The notes beneath the pieces were generated by a model. That model was given only the letters and a program-made list of their open reading frames with translations, did not search any database and was not told where the DNA came from. From Roseiarcus sp050010035 (GTDB lineage: Bacteria; Pseudomonadota; Alphaproteobacteria; Rhizobiales; Beijerinckiaceae): a stretch of DNA of 64,000 bases. The stretch lies in assembly GCA_050010035.1 (NCBI GenBank), contig JBEKLU010000007.1, forward strand, positions 1 through 64,000, read 5' to 3'. Of this stretch, positions 1-7,860 are shown piece by piece (positions within the stretch are counted from its first letter, which is position 1; each line of letters opens with the position of its first letter). The translations under genes were made by a program, and so were the position numbers.

Positions 1-659
1 TCAAGGGCGGGCGCTGCGAAGCCTGCCAGGGCGACGGCGTCATCAAGATCGAGATGCACTTCCTGCCCGACGTCTACGTCACCTGCGACGTCTGCAAGGG
101 CAAGCGCTACGATCGCGAAACGTTGGAGGTGAGGTACCGCGACCGCTCGATCGCCGACGTGCTCGACATGACGGTCGAGGAAGCAGCCGACCTCTTCAAG
201 GCGGTGCCGTCGATCCGCGACAAGATGGAGACGCTGAAGCGCGTCGGCCTCGGTTACGTCAAGGTCGGCCAGCCCGCGACGACGCTCTCGGGCGGCGAGG
301 CGCAGCGCGTAAAACTCGCCAAGGAACTGGCGCGCCGCTCCACCGGGCGCACCCTCTACCTGCTCGACGAGCCGACGACGGGCCTGCATTTCCACGACGT
401 CGCGCAACTGCTCGAGGTGCTGCACGAGCTCGTCGACCAGGGCAACACCATGGTCGTCATCGAGCACAATCTCGAAGTGGTGAAGACCGCCGACTGGATC
501 GTCGACATGGGCCCCGAAGGCGGCGACGGCGGCGGCGAAGTGGTCGCCGCCGGCACGCCGGAGCAGATCGCGCGCAACGCCAAGAGCTACACGGGGGCTT
601 ATTTGCGGGCGGCGCTGGCGAAGAGGGCGGGGAAGAGGGGGAAGGTGGCGGCGGAGTAG
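1..659 (+). CDS. uvrA: UvrABC excinuclease subunit A, C-terminal part (5' end outside window)
   Basis: This is the last ~219 codons of UvrA, the ATPase that scans DNA for bulky lesions and loads UvrB in nucleotide excision repair. The reading frame is open from base 3. The first residues carry a CxxC zinc-finger pair (CEAC, then CDVCKGKRY), typical of the C-terminal zinc module. The ABC signature LSGGEAQRVKLAKEL and the Walker B region LYLLDEPTTGLHFHD follow, with the switch His in VVIEHNLEVV. The tail is rich in Lys, Arg and Gly, as in many alphaproteobacterial UvrA proteins. It is incomplete only because the window starts inside the gene. Family assignment is certain; nothing can be said about its promoter. 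Confidence 0.97.
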   Translation, partial: KGGRCEACQGDGVIKIEMHFLPDVYVTCDVCKGKRYDRETLEVRYRDRSIADVLDMTVEEAADLFKAVPSIRDKMETLKRVGLGYVKVGQPATTLSGGEAQRVKLAKELARRSTGRTLYLLDEPTTGLHFHDVAQLLEVLHELVDQGNTMVVIEHNLEVVKTADWIVDMGPEGGDGGGEVVAAGTPEQIARNAKSYTGAYLRAALAKRAGKRGKVAAE

Positions 660-709
660 CCATTTTCCTTTCGCCGGGCGCCGCTGGCGAACCAATCACC
701 GAGAACGAC

Positions 710-1687
710 ATGAGCTCCGTTTGTCCAATCTGCCAGGCCGGCCTCGCGCGAACTGAACCAGCGAATACGCGCGCGACGCCGGTCGATTGTCCCCGATGCG
801 GCCGTTACCAAATCTCATGGGCAGCCGAGTCCGCGCTCGGCGAGTACAAGAATCGTTCGCCAAATTTCTGGGCCGTAGCAAGCCACGCAATTCGCAGACG
901 AAGCGATAGGAGCGCGGCTGGCGCCCTAAATATCGATTCCAACTGGCTCCGTCAGGTCGCCGAGAATGAAACTCTTCCAACCCCGGCGAGGCAGGCTGAG
1001 AACTTGATCGAGTTCCTGGGCTCCAAAGCGACCGCTCCGCCCTATTGGGTGTGGGTCCGCAACGAGGCTCTCGGCGGAATTGTAGGAAATGCCGATCCAC
1101 CCTTAACCGACCTCGGCAAGGGTTTGACGTATGTCTTGGACCATTTGCGCCAAAGAGGTCTTGTCGAATTCGGCGACTTGCGCGCCCCGCCATATTCTTT
1201 CCGCCTGACCTTTGGCGGTTGGGACCAATTTGAAGCCAATCGGCGCGAGGTCCAAGAGAGCCGACGCGCTTTCATGGCGATGGGATACGGGGCGACGGAC
1301 GCCGCCGAAGCTTTTCGACGCTTCAAGGAAGCTGTGAGCTTGACTGGCTTCGAACTCAAGCGCTCAGATGAAGCGCCGAAGGCCGGATTAATCGACCTCA
1401 GGATGCGGGTTGAGATTCGGACCGCGAAGTTTGTCATCGCTGATCTGACCGACGACAACCGCGGCGCATATTGGGAAGGTGGGTTTGCAGAAGGAGTTGG
1501 GAAGAAAGTATATTATACATGCGAAGCTGACAAATTTGAGAAATTGAAAACCCATTTTGACACAGAACATCTTTTAACTATTAAATGGAAATTGGCGAAT
1601 ATGGAAATGGCAATCGATGAACTCAAAGCGGTAATTAGGAACGATTTCTACATCGATGCTATTCTAGAGGATCAACCTAACCGTTGA
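710..1687 (+). CDS. Zinc-ribbon protein with C-terminal nucleoside 2-deoxyribosyltransferase-like domain, function unknown
   Basis: 325 aa. The N-terminus has two Cys pairs (CPIC at residues 5-8, CPRC about 20 residues later), suggesting a small zinc ribbon. Residues ~75-180 look like a winged-helix-type linker region (not identified). The C-terminal ~140 residues resemble the nucleoside 2-deoxyribosyltransferase / TIR-like Rossmann fold: an AFMAMGYG strand, an IRTAKFVIADLTDD strand-turn, then AYWEGGFAEGVGKKVYY, where the Glu matches the family's catalytic or ligand-binding acidic residue. Base composition falls clearly in the last 300 bases, well below the neighbouring uvrA, which suggests horizontal transfer. 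It stands alone, directly before remnants of toxin-antitoxin genes. Proteins of this type are candidate nucleotide or NAD-processing effectors, but that role is inference. No RBS is obvious before the ATG. Confidence 0.72.
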   Translation: MSSVCPICQAGLARTEPANTRATPVDCPRCGRYQISWAAESALGEYKNRSPNFWAVASHAIRRRSDRSAAGALNIDSNWLRQVAENETLPTPARQAENLIEFLGSKATAPPYWVWVRNEALGGIVGNADPPLTDLGKGLTYVLDHLRQRGLVEFGDLRAPPYSFRLTFGGWDQFEANRREVQESRRAFMAMGYGATDAAEAFRRFKEAVSLTGFELKRSDEAPKAGLIDLRMRVEIRTAKFVIADLTDDNRGAYWEGGFAEGVGKKVYYTCEADKFEKLKTHFDTEHLLTIKWKLANMEMAIDELKAVIRNDFYIDAILEDQPNR

Positions 1688-1794
1688 CCTCGCGTTTGTA
1701 TGCGCACGTCGGATCTCCGCGCTGCAAGATTGAACAGTATAAGCAATTGAGATACACTTAAAGAGATATTGATCCCCTTGAGGTCGTTGAGGCC

Positions 1795-2016
1795 ATGATC
1801 CGAACGAAATTATTCCGGTCCAACCGCTCCCAAGCCGTCCGGCTTCCTAAAGATGTCGCGTTCCCGCAAGATGTAAGAGACGTTACGATCTTTCGTGATG
1901 GCGCGAGGCGCGTCATCGTTCCCGCCAATGCGATCTGGGACGATTTCTTTGATGCGTCCGGCATCGACTTGCCTAATCGCGAGCAGCCCGCGGCGCAGGA
2001 GCGCGGGCCGTTCTGA
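1795..2016 (+). CDS. vapB: VapB-family antitoxin
   Basis: 73 aa. The start IRTKLFRSNRSQAVRLPKD is the standard AbrB/SpoVT-like swapped-hairpin DNA-binding domain of VapB antitoxins. The C-terminal half (WDDFFD...) would wrap the VapC toxin. The stop codon overlaps the start of the vapC remnant (TGATG), the usual coupling in vapBC operons. The ~107 bases upstream are AT-rich and may hold the promoter, which VapB would autorepress. The cognate toxin gene is broken, so this is now an orphan antitoxin that could still act as a DNA-binding repressor. Family call is firm; activity is untested. Confidence 0.85.
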   Translation: MIRTKLFRSNRSQAVRLPKDVAFPQDVRDVTIFRDGARRVIVPANAIWDDFFDASGIDLPNREQPAAQERGPF

Positions 2017-2174
2017 TGTTGCGTTACGCGCTCGAAGCCAGCCTCTGCATCCGCGTCCTTCGCGAAAGATCGCCGGATTCCCGGGCACGGTTCAATGCTG
2101 CGGCGGACGAGCTGTCGATGTCAACTATTGTGCTGACCGACCTATTGCGCGGCCCGCGCAAAGCGGCGCGATAA
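2016..2174 (+). pseudogene. vapC: vapC toxin remnant (PIN domain), truncated and active-site mutated
   Basis: The 52-codon frame starts in the ATG that overlaps the vapB stop. It matches the first third of VapC PIN-domain RNases (family pattern MLRYMLDTNICIYVLR; then STIVLTELLYG). Here the catalytic Asp region LDTN reads LEAS, and the conserved Glu of LTELL is Asp (LTDLL). A TAA then ends the frame near codon 53, where intact toxins run to ~130 residues. Homology stops there, and the end of the opposite-strand higA gene begins 15 bases later, so the rest of vapC has been lost at a junction. A functional ribonuclease is not expected. Confidence 0.8.
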
Positions 2175-2188
2175 GCGCCGCCTGCCCG

Positions 2189-2515
2189 CTACGCCGCCGC
2201 CTCGACCTCCGCCCTGATCTTCGCCCCCAGACGCTTCTCCGCCATCGCCAAGTCGTATTGGCTCTGCAAGTTCAGCCAGAACGCGGCGCCGGGGCCGAGA
2301 TAGCCGCTGAGACGCAGCGCCGTGTCGGGCGAAATGCCGCGCTTGCCGTTGATGATTTCCGTCAGACGATTGGCGGGCGCGCGCAGCTTCAATCCCAGGG
2401 CGTGCGCGGTAAGGCCGCGCGCGGCGATCTCCTCTTGCAGCACTTCGCCGGGATGCACGGGCGCCATCGCAAAGCCGTCGGCCGGCGCGTCGAAAATCTT
2501 CAGCTTCTTCGTCAT
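2189..2515 (-). CDS. higA: HigA-family antitoxin (XRE-type HTH)
   Basis: 108 aa from the chosen ATG at 2515, which has an AGAGG ribosome-binding site about 9 bases upstream; the frame stays open further 5'. The PVHPGEVLQEE opening, the HTH (LTAHALGLKLRAPANRLTEI) and GISPDTALRLSGYLG are the signature of HigA antitoxins of the addiction-module XRE family. HigA normally follows higB directly. Here no intact higB is present upstream, only a short stretch resembling a higB 3' end (see findings). It converges on the vapC remnant. The product is probably an orphan DNA-binding antitoxin. Confidence 0.85.
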   Translation of the reverse strand: MTKKLKIFDAPADGFAMAPVHPGEVLQEEIAARGLTAHALGLKLRAPANRLTEIINGKRGISPDTALRLSGYLGPGAAFWLNLQSQYDLAMAEKRLGAKIRAEVEAAA

Positions 2516-2848
2516 CGCGTCATTCCTCTTGCGACAGCCGACGATGTCGCAGCCAACGCAAATGCCCGGGCTCTTGTAGGCGCGGGCGCCGACCGCGCCT
2601 CTATCCAACGGTTCGATGTCCAGCGAAACAAGGCGCTTCGCGCCGGACGCGCTCGCCGCGCGCGTCTACAGAATAGCGGGCCTCAAACCGAAACGCGATT
2701 CGCCGCCGCCGCCGTCCGTGGGCGTCGATTCGCCGCTTCACATCGCCGCCGCCGGGCGCGCCTTCGCCCGATTTATCCCGCATTCGCGTGCTATCGACGC
2801 TCGAAGGTCTCCGCCGCCGACCCCGGCGCGAACCCGAGGCGCGCCAAC

Positions 2849-3505
2849 ATGTCGCTTTCCTCGCCGACTTCCGCCGGCCTCCCGTCGGCGCCCGAACCCG
2901 CCCGGCGCGACTTTCTCTTCCTCGCGACGGCGGCCGTGGCGGGCGTCGGCGCGGCCGCGACGCTGTGGCCGCTCATCGATCAGATGAACCCGGACGCCGC
3001 CACCGAGGCCGCGGCCGAGCCGATCGACGTCGACGTCGGCCAAATCCAGCCGGGGCAGCAGATCGTCGTCCTGTGGAGCGCCAGGCCGGTCTTCATCGTC
3101 AATCGCACCAGGGAAGCGCTCGACGCGTTGCGCGATCCCGCGCTCCTCGCCCGGCTCTCCGATCCCAATTCCACCGCGCGCCAGCAGCCGCCCTACGCGG
3201 ACAACTGGCATCGTTCGATCGAGCCCGAATTCCTGGTTCTGGTCGGCATCTGCACGCATCTCGGCTGCATCCCAAAATTCATGCCCACACCCGATCCGAG
3301 CAATCCCGCGCCCAATTGGCTCGGCGGCTATTTCTGCCCCTGCCATGGTTCGAAATACGACCTCGCGGGCCGGGTCTTCGCCGACGTTCCGGCGCCCTAC
3401 AATCTCCCGGTGCCGCCGTATCGTTTTTCCAACGCCGGAACGCTGCGCATCGGCGAAAACCCCGGCGGCTCCAATTTCGACTTCGAGTCGATCGTGCAGG
3501 TGTGA
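2849..3505 (+). CDS. petA: Ubiquinol-cytochrome c reductase Rieske iron-sulfur subunit, orphan
   Basis: 218 aa. The Rieske [2Fe-2S] protein of the cytochrome bc1 complex passes electrons from ubiquinol to cytochrome c1 on the periplasmic face. Cluster ligands are intact: C135-T-H137-L-G-C140 and C163-P-C165-H166 (boxes CTHLGC and CPCHGS). The N-terminus has a twin-Arg-like motif (RRDFLFLAT) followed by one hydrophobic segment, the usual Tat signal-anchor. An Ubi-Cyt-Rieske-TM type N-terminal region precedes the cluster domain. In most alphaproteobacteria petA is followed by petB and petC; here the next gene is an unrelated VOC protein, so it stands apart from the rest of bc1. The start was chosen at the ATG giving the Tat signal; the longer open frame upstream is non-coding. 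Confidence 0.93.
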   Translation: MSLSSPTSAGLPSAPEPARRDFLFLATAAVAGVGAAATLWPLIDQMNPDAATEAAAEPIDVDVGQIQPGQQIVVLWSARPVFIVNRTREALDALRDPALLARLSDPNSTARQQPPYADNWHRSIEPEFLVLVGICTHLGCIPKFMPTPDPSNPAPNWLGGYFCPCHGSKYDLAGRVFADVPAPYNLPVPPYRFSNAGTLRIGENPGGSNFDFESIVQV

Positions 3506-3621
3506 GGATCGACCGGCGCATCTCTCGCGCGTCATAAGTAAATCACGATCGTATCCGAAACTGGCTCGGTCGCCGTCGGCGCGGCGCCGTATTCGTGCGA
3601 TTTCCAACAGGAGGGACAACC

Positions 3622-4398
3622 ATGGCTGCGCCTCTGGGAAGCTTCGTCTGGTACGAATTCATGGCCTCCGACGCCAAGGCCGCCGCGGATTTCTATACGG
3701 CGGTCGTCGGCTGGAGCGCCAGGGACGCCGGCATGGCCGGCTTTCCCTATACGCTGCTTTGCGTCGGGCCGAACATGGTCGCCGGGCTGATGACCCTGCC
3801 GGAAGAAGCGCGCGCGATGGGCGCGCGGCCGGGATGGCTCGGCTATGTCGGCGTGCCGGACGTCGACGCCTACGCGGCGAAAATCGTCGCCGCCGGCGGC
3901 GCGATCTACCGCCCCGCCGCCGACATTCCCGGCGTCGGCCGCTTCGCGGTCGCCGGCGATCCGCACGGCGCGGGCTTCGTCGTCTTCAAGGGCGAGCCGG
4001 CCGAGGACCCGCGCCCGCCGCTCGCGCCCTTCACGCCCGGCAGGATCGGCTGGCACGAGTTGCGCGCCGGCGAACTCGAAAGCGCTTTCGCCTTTTATTC
4101 CCAATTGTTCGGCTGGAAGAAGACCCAGGCGATGGATATGGGCCCGATGGGAACCTATCAGGTGTTCGAGATCGAGGGCGGACAGGGCGGCGGCATGATG
4201 ACCAAGGCGGCCGATACTCCGGCGCCCTACTGGCTCTTCTATTTCGACGTCGACGCCATCGACGCGGCCGCCGAGCGCGTCAAATCCGCTGGCGGCCAGA
4301 TCGTCGTCGGCCCGAACGAGGTTCCCGGCGGCGGCTGGGTCGTCCGATGCCTCGATCCGCAGGGCGCGACTTTTGCGCTCCTGGCGACCAAACGCTGA
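3622..4398 (+). CDS. Two-domain VOC (glyoxalase/bleomycin-resistance fold) protein
   Basis: 258 aa. Two tandem VOC modules: residues ~1-125 (opening GSFVWYEFMASDAKAAADFY) and ~135-258 (GRIGWHELRAGELESAFAFY). Each starts with the beta strand and following helix that carry the metal ligand in active members. This two-module arrangement is common in small VOC proteins of unknown substrate, including actinobacterial CFP30B relatives. It is cytoplasmic, with no signal peptide. The start at 3622 is preceded by a strong AGGAGGG ribosome-binding site. It is probably monocistronic. The substrate cannot be told from sequence. Confidence 0.85.
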   Translation: MAAPLGSFVWYEFMASDAKAAADFYTAVVGWSARDAGMAGFPYTLLCVGPNMVAGLMTLPEEARAMGARPGWLGYVGVPDVDAYAAKIVAAGGAIYRPAADIPGVGRFAVAGDPHGAGFVVFKGEPAEDPRPPLAPFTPGRIGWHELRAGELESAFAFYSQLFGWKKTQAMDMGPMGTYQVFEIEGGQGGGMMTKAADTPAPYWLFYFDVDAIDAAAERVKSAGGQIVVGPNEVPGGGWVVRCLDPQGATFALLATKR

Positions 4399-4483
4399 GC
4401 CGGCGTCCCTCGCCAGATCCGCAAATGCCTTTTGGACGGCGCCGTTTCGTCCTATGCTGCGCGGCGGACTAGCGGAGGGGACG

Positions 4484-5161
4484 ATGAGCAAAGGCAGGCG
4501 AGCGGCGAAAACGGTCAGTTTCGTCAGCCAGAAGGGCGGCGTCGGCAAGAGCACGCTGGCGCGGCTGTTCGCGGTCGGCGCCGCCCATCGCGGCCACCGG
4601 GCCATGCTCGCCGACTTCGATCTCGAGCAGCTCACCTGCGTCGAGTGGAACGCGGTGCGCTTACGCGGCGGGATCGAGCCGGAGATCGACGCGCGTTCGT
4701 TCAAGAGCCTGAAGAAGCTGCGCAAGAACGACGAGGGGGTCGACTTCATCGTCGCCGACACGCGCGGCCTCGCCGACGACCTGACCAAGGAGCTCGCCGA
4801 GGAGAGCGACGTGGTGTTCCTGCCGACGGGCACCTCGACCGACGATCTGCGCCCGACCCTGGCGCTGGCGCGCAAGCTCGCCAAGCGCGGCGCCGAAGGG
4901 CGCATCGTCCTGGTGCTGTCCAAGATCGGCCGCTCGGAGGCCCAGCTCGCCAAGGCGATCGAATCGATCGCCGAGTCGGGCTTTGAGCTCTTGGCCGAGC
5001 AATGGCCGCTGCGCGACGGTTTCCAGAGCGACCTCGACGCCGGCCGGGCGGGCCGCGAGTCGCGCAGCCCGCACCTGCGCGAAACGGCCGAGCGCATGGA
5101 GGAGGCGCTGCTGAAGCGCACCCACGAGGCCAAGCCGCGCGCGACGGCGGTGGCCGACTAG
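4484..5161 (+). CDS. ParA/MinD-type ATPase, orphan
   Basis: 225 aa. Deviant Walker A box SQKGGVGKST with the signature Lys at residue 17 and P-loop Lys at 22. DFDLEQLTCVEW follows, then the Walker B-like strand DFIVADTRG. The family uses ATP-driven dimerisation to position DNA or protein cargo. There is no parB, no centromere-like repeat set and no replication gene nearby, so it is not an evident plasmid partition system. The Lys/Arg-rich C-terminal tail could bind DNA. The ATG at 4484 has a GGAGGGG ribosome-binding site. Its stop codon overlaps the stop codon of ndk on the other strand through a shared CTAG. Confidence 0.85.
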   Translation: MSKGRRAAKTVSFVSQKGGVGKSTLARLFAVGAAHRGHRAMLADFDLEQLTCVEWNAVRLRGGIEPEIDARSFKSLKKLRKNDEGVDFIVADTRGLADDLTKELAEESDVVFLPTGTSTDDLRPTLALARKLAKRGAEGRIVLVLSKIGRSEAQLAKAIESIAESGFELLAEQWPLRDGFQSDLDAGRAGRESRSPHLRETAERMEEALLKRTHEAKPRATAVAD

Positions 5162-5580
5162 CCGACGATCTCGTTGCCGGAGAAGAACTGCGCGATCTCC
5201 ACCGCCGCCGTCTCGGGCGCGTCCGAGCCGTGCACGGAATTCTCGCCCATCGACAGCGCGAAATCCTTGCGGATGGTGCCCGCCTCGGCCTTCTCGGGAT
5301 TGGTCGCGCCCATCACCGCGCGATAGCGCTGGATCGCGTCCTCGCCTTCGAGCACCTGCACGACGACGGGCGCCGCGGTCATCATCGCCACCAGCTCGCC
5401 GAAGAACGGCCGCTCCTTGTGCACGCCGTAGAACGTCTCGGCCTGCCCCCGCGTCATCCGCACGCGCTTCTGCGCGACGATGCGAAGCCCGGCGGCCTCG
5501 ATCCTGGCGTTGACGGCGCCGGTGAGGTTGCGGCGCGTGACGTCGGGTTTGAGGATCGAAAACGTGCGTTGGAGGGCCAT
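5158..5580 (-). CDS. ndk: Nucleoside diphosphate kinase
   Basis: 140 aa, full length for the family. It transfers the gamma phosphate from ATP to nucleoside diphosphates through a phospho-histidine. The active-site His is H117 in NSVHGSDAPETA. The N-terminal QRTFSILKPD strand and the FYGVHKERPFF nucleotide-binding segment are intact. It converges with the ParA-like gene, the two stop codons sharing CTAG at 5158-5161. Housekeeping gene; the GC-rich repeats on its upstream side are described separately. Confidence 0.97.
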   Translation of the reverse strand: MALQRTFSILKPDVTRRNLTGAVNARIEAAGLRIVAQKRVRMTRGQAETFYGVHKERPFFGELVAMMTAAPVVVQVLEGEDAIQRYRAVMGATNPEKAEAGTIRKDFALSMGENSVHGSDAPETAAVEIAQFFSGNEIVG

Positions 5581-5669
5581 GGGCGCTTTCTTGTGAGCAG
5601 AGTTGCGGGAAAGGCGCCGCGCTTATATCCGCGGGCGCTGGGAGCGGCAAGACGGGACCCTCACCCCTA

Positions 5670-5723
5670 CCCCTCTCCCGAACGGGAGAGGGGCGCTACC
5701 CTTCTCCCGCAAAGCGGGAGAAG
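5670..5723. repeat. Two adjacent small palindromes (REP-like)
   Basis: Two perfect hairpins lie side by side. One is an 11-bp stem at 5670-5680/5683-5693 with a 2-base loop (cccctctcccg and its complement). The other is a 10-bp stem at 5701-5710/5714-5723 with an AAA loop (cttctcccgc and its complement). The same ctctccc-type core recurs at 7861, 8691, 8808 and 53941, so these belong to a dispersed palindromic repeat family. Confidence 0.8.
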
Positions 5724-5748
5724 GTGGCGCGAAAGGGCGTCGAGAGAC

Positions 5749-5772
5749 GCCCGTCTTAACAGACGGGCTTTT
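5749..5772 (+). terminator. Hairpin with T-tail, terminator-like
   Basis: Perfect 8-bp stem gcccgtct / agacgggc (5749-5756 and 5761-5768) with a TAAC loop, followed by TTTT. On the plus strand this has the form of a rho-independent terminator, though the T tract is short. No plus-strand gene ends just before it, so it may instead be part of the adjacent repeat cluster. Confidence 0.5.
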
Positions 5773-5799
5773 GCGCCGGACGAGGGCTCGCGGCGCCGT

Positions 5800-6108
5800 A
5801 TGAACGATTGGAGCGCCAACACGATGATCACCGTCACACGACAGGGCGGCGAGGACCCGCTTCTCTTCGACGTCGTCGTCGCCGACGCGGCCGGAACGAG
5901 CCGCCATCGCGTCAGCCTGACGCGCGCCGATCTGGCGCGCCTCGCCGGCGGCCGGGCGCCCGAGCGCCTGGTCGAAGCCGCGTTCCGCTTCCTCCTCGAG
6001 CGCGAGCCGAAGGAATCCATTCTCGCGCGCTTCGACCTCGCCGTGATCGCGCGCTACTTCCCCGAGTTCGAGCGCGAATTGCCGCGCTATCTCGCCGGCG
6101 CCCCCTGA
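5800..6108 (+). CDS. Small conserved-looking protein of unknown function
   Basis: 102 aa from the ATG at 5800, or 94 aa from the ATG at 5824; GGAG at about 5810 favours the second. The protein opens with two beta strands (MITVTRQGGEDPLLFDVVV). A helical segment ending REPKESILARFDLAVIARYFPEFERELPRYL follows, which has the look of a compact, conserved alphaproteobacterial family. No Cys, no signal peptide and no membrane segment. It is a single gene between the repeats and the acyl-CoA synthetase. I do not recognise a named family. Confidence 0.7.
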   Translation: MNDWSANTMITVTRQGGEDPLLFDVVVADAAGTSRHRVSLTRADLARLAGGRAPERLVEAAFRFLLEREPKESILARFDLAVIARYFPEFERELPRYLAGAP

Positions 6109-6245
6109 GCGAAATGCGCGGCGGCGGGAGCGTCGGCCGGCGCAAACGCGCCTCATCGTCGACGCTTCCCCCCGAGCAGCGGCCGTGCTTAGCTCTATTC
6201 TAAACTAGGCGACGCAGGGCGCCGACCGCCAGGGAGGTTTTCGCG

Positions 6246-7802
6246 ATGAACGTCACGCATGGGCTGCGACGCGTCCTGCAACTCAATCCTGCCGGCCTTG
6301 CGACGGTTCACGGCGACCGGCGGCGGACGTGGCGGGAGGTCGGGAACCGCGTCGCTCGGCTGGCGTCCGGCTTGCACGCGCTCGGCGCGGCTGCGAACGA
6401 GCGCGTCGCGATCCTCGCGCTCAATTCCGACCGCTATCTCGAGGCCTATCTCGCGACGGCCTGGGCCGGCGCGGTGATCGTGCCGCTCAACATAAGATCG
6501 AACGGGAAAGAGAACGAGGACGCGCTACGCGACTGCCGGCCGAAGGCGCTGCTGTTCGACAAGACCTTCGCGCCGGTCGCCGTGGCGCTGGGGCAGGCGC
6601 TTCCCGGCCTCGAGCTCGTCTATGCCGACGACGGCGAGCCGCCCGACGGAGCGCTGAGCTACGAAGGCCTGATCGCGCGAAGCGAGCCGATCGCCGACGC
6701 GATGCGCGCGGGCGGCGATCTGGCCGGCGTGTTCTACACCGGCGGCACCACCGGCCGCTCGAAGGGGGTGATGCTCAGCCACGCCAATCTGATGGCGAAC
6801 GCGTTCAACTCGCTCGCCGAGTTCCCCGCCTCCGGGACGCGCGCCTATCTGCATGTCGCGCCGATGTTCCATCTCGCCAACGCCGGCGCGATGTATTCGC
6901 TGCTGCTGCGCGGCGGCGTCAACGTGACGATTCCGGCGTTCACCCCGGAAGGCGTCATGGCGATCGTCGAGAAGGAGCGCGTCACCGACACCGTCCTCGT
7001 GCCGACGATGATCCAGATGCTCGTCGACCACCCGAAGTTCGCCTCCTATGACTTGTCGTCGCTGATACGCATCACCTACGGCGCGTCGCCGATCAGCGAA
7101 GCCGTGCTGCGCCGGGCGATGGCGGCGCTGCCGCACGTGCAGTTCGCGCAAGGCTACGGCATGACCGAGCTGTCGCCGGTTGCGACCTTCCTGCCCTGGG
7201 AGGACCATATCGGCGAGGGCTTCGCCAAGGGCCGCCACCGCTCGGCGGGCCGCGCCGCCTTCGGCTGCGAAGTGAGGATCGTCGATCCCGACGGCCGGCC
7301 CGCGCCCGCCGGCGTCATCGGCGAGATCGTCGTGCGCGGCGACAACGTGATGATCGGCTACTGGGAGCGCCCCGAGGAAACCGCCAAGGCGATCGTCGAC
7401 GGCTGGATGCATACCGGCGACGGCGGCTACATCGACGAGGACGGCTACGTCACCATCGTCGACCGGCTCAAGGACATGATCGTCACCGGCGGCGAGAACG
7501 TCTATTCGATCGAGGTCGAGAACGCCCTCGCCCAGCATCCCGCCGTCGCCCAATGCGCCGTCATCGGCGTTCCCGACGACGAGTGGGGCGAGCGGGTCCA
7601 CGCCGTCGTCGTGCCGCGCAGCGGCGCGCAGGTTTCGGCGGACGAACTGATCGCCTTCGCCAGGACGCGCATCGCCGGCTACAAATGCCCGACCAGCGTC
7701 GAAATCCGCGAGACGCCGCTGCCGCTCTCCGGCGCCGGCAAGATCCTCAAGCGCGAGCTGCGCAAGCCGTTCTGGGAGGGGCGCGAGCGCCGGGTGAATT
7801 AG
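6246..7802 (+). CDS. Acyl-CoA synthetase (AMP-forming, fatty-acid CoA ligase family)
   Basis: 518 aa. Members activate a carboxylic acid to the acyl-adenylate and then to the CoA thioester. Motifs in order: P-loop-like YTGGTTGRSKGVMLSH (about residues 164-179), the A5 motif QGYGMTELSP, the A7/A8 region MHTGDGGYIDEDGYVTIVDRLKDMI, and the catalytic Lys near the end in LSGAGKILKREL. Length suits medium- or long-chain acyl-CoA ligases, but the chain length or aromatic preference cannot be read here. A good AGGGAGG ribosome-binding site precedes the ATG. It stands alone, flanked by palindromic repeats; a general fatty-acid or carboxylate activation role is likely. Confidence 0.9.
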   Translation: MNVTHGLRRVLQLNPAGLATVHGDRRRTWREVGNRVARLASGLHALGAAANERVAILALNSDRYLEAYLATAWAGAVIVPLNIRSNGKENEDALRDCRPKALLFDKTFAPVAVALGQALPGLELVYADDGEPPDGALSYEGLIARSEPIADAMRAGGDLAGVFYTGGTTGRSKGVMLSHANLMANAFNSLAEFPASGTRAYLHVAPMFHLANAGAMYSLLLRGGVNVTIPAFTPEGVMAIVEKERVTDTVLVPTMIQMLVDHPKFASYDLSSLIRITYGASPISEAVLRRAMAALPHVQFAQGYGMTELSPVATFLPWEDHIGEGFAKGRHRSAGRAAFGCEVRIVDPDGRPAPAGVIGEIVVRGDNVMIGYWERPEETAKAIVDGWMHTGDGGYIDEDGYVTIVDRLKDMIVTGGENVYSIEVENALAQHPAVAQCAVIGVPDDEWGERVHAVVVPRSGAQVSADELIAFARTRIAGYKCPTSVEIRETPLPLSGAGKILKRELRKPFWEGRERRVN

Positions 7803-7860
7803 GGGGCGGCTCGCTCGTGCAAAGCGCAAGCGGCGAAGGCCCGAACAGGCGCCGCCGCCC

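Noticed and set aside
1895..2848. Long 5' extension of the petA frame
   Set aside because: It overlaps vapB, the vapC remnant and higA, and has no protein-like composition. The Tat signal starts at 2849.
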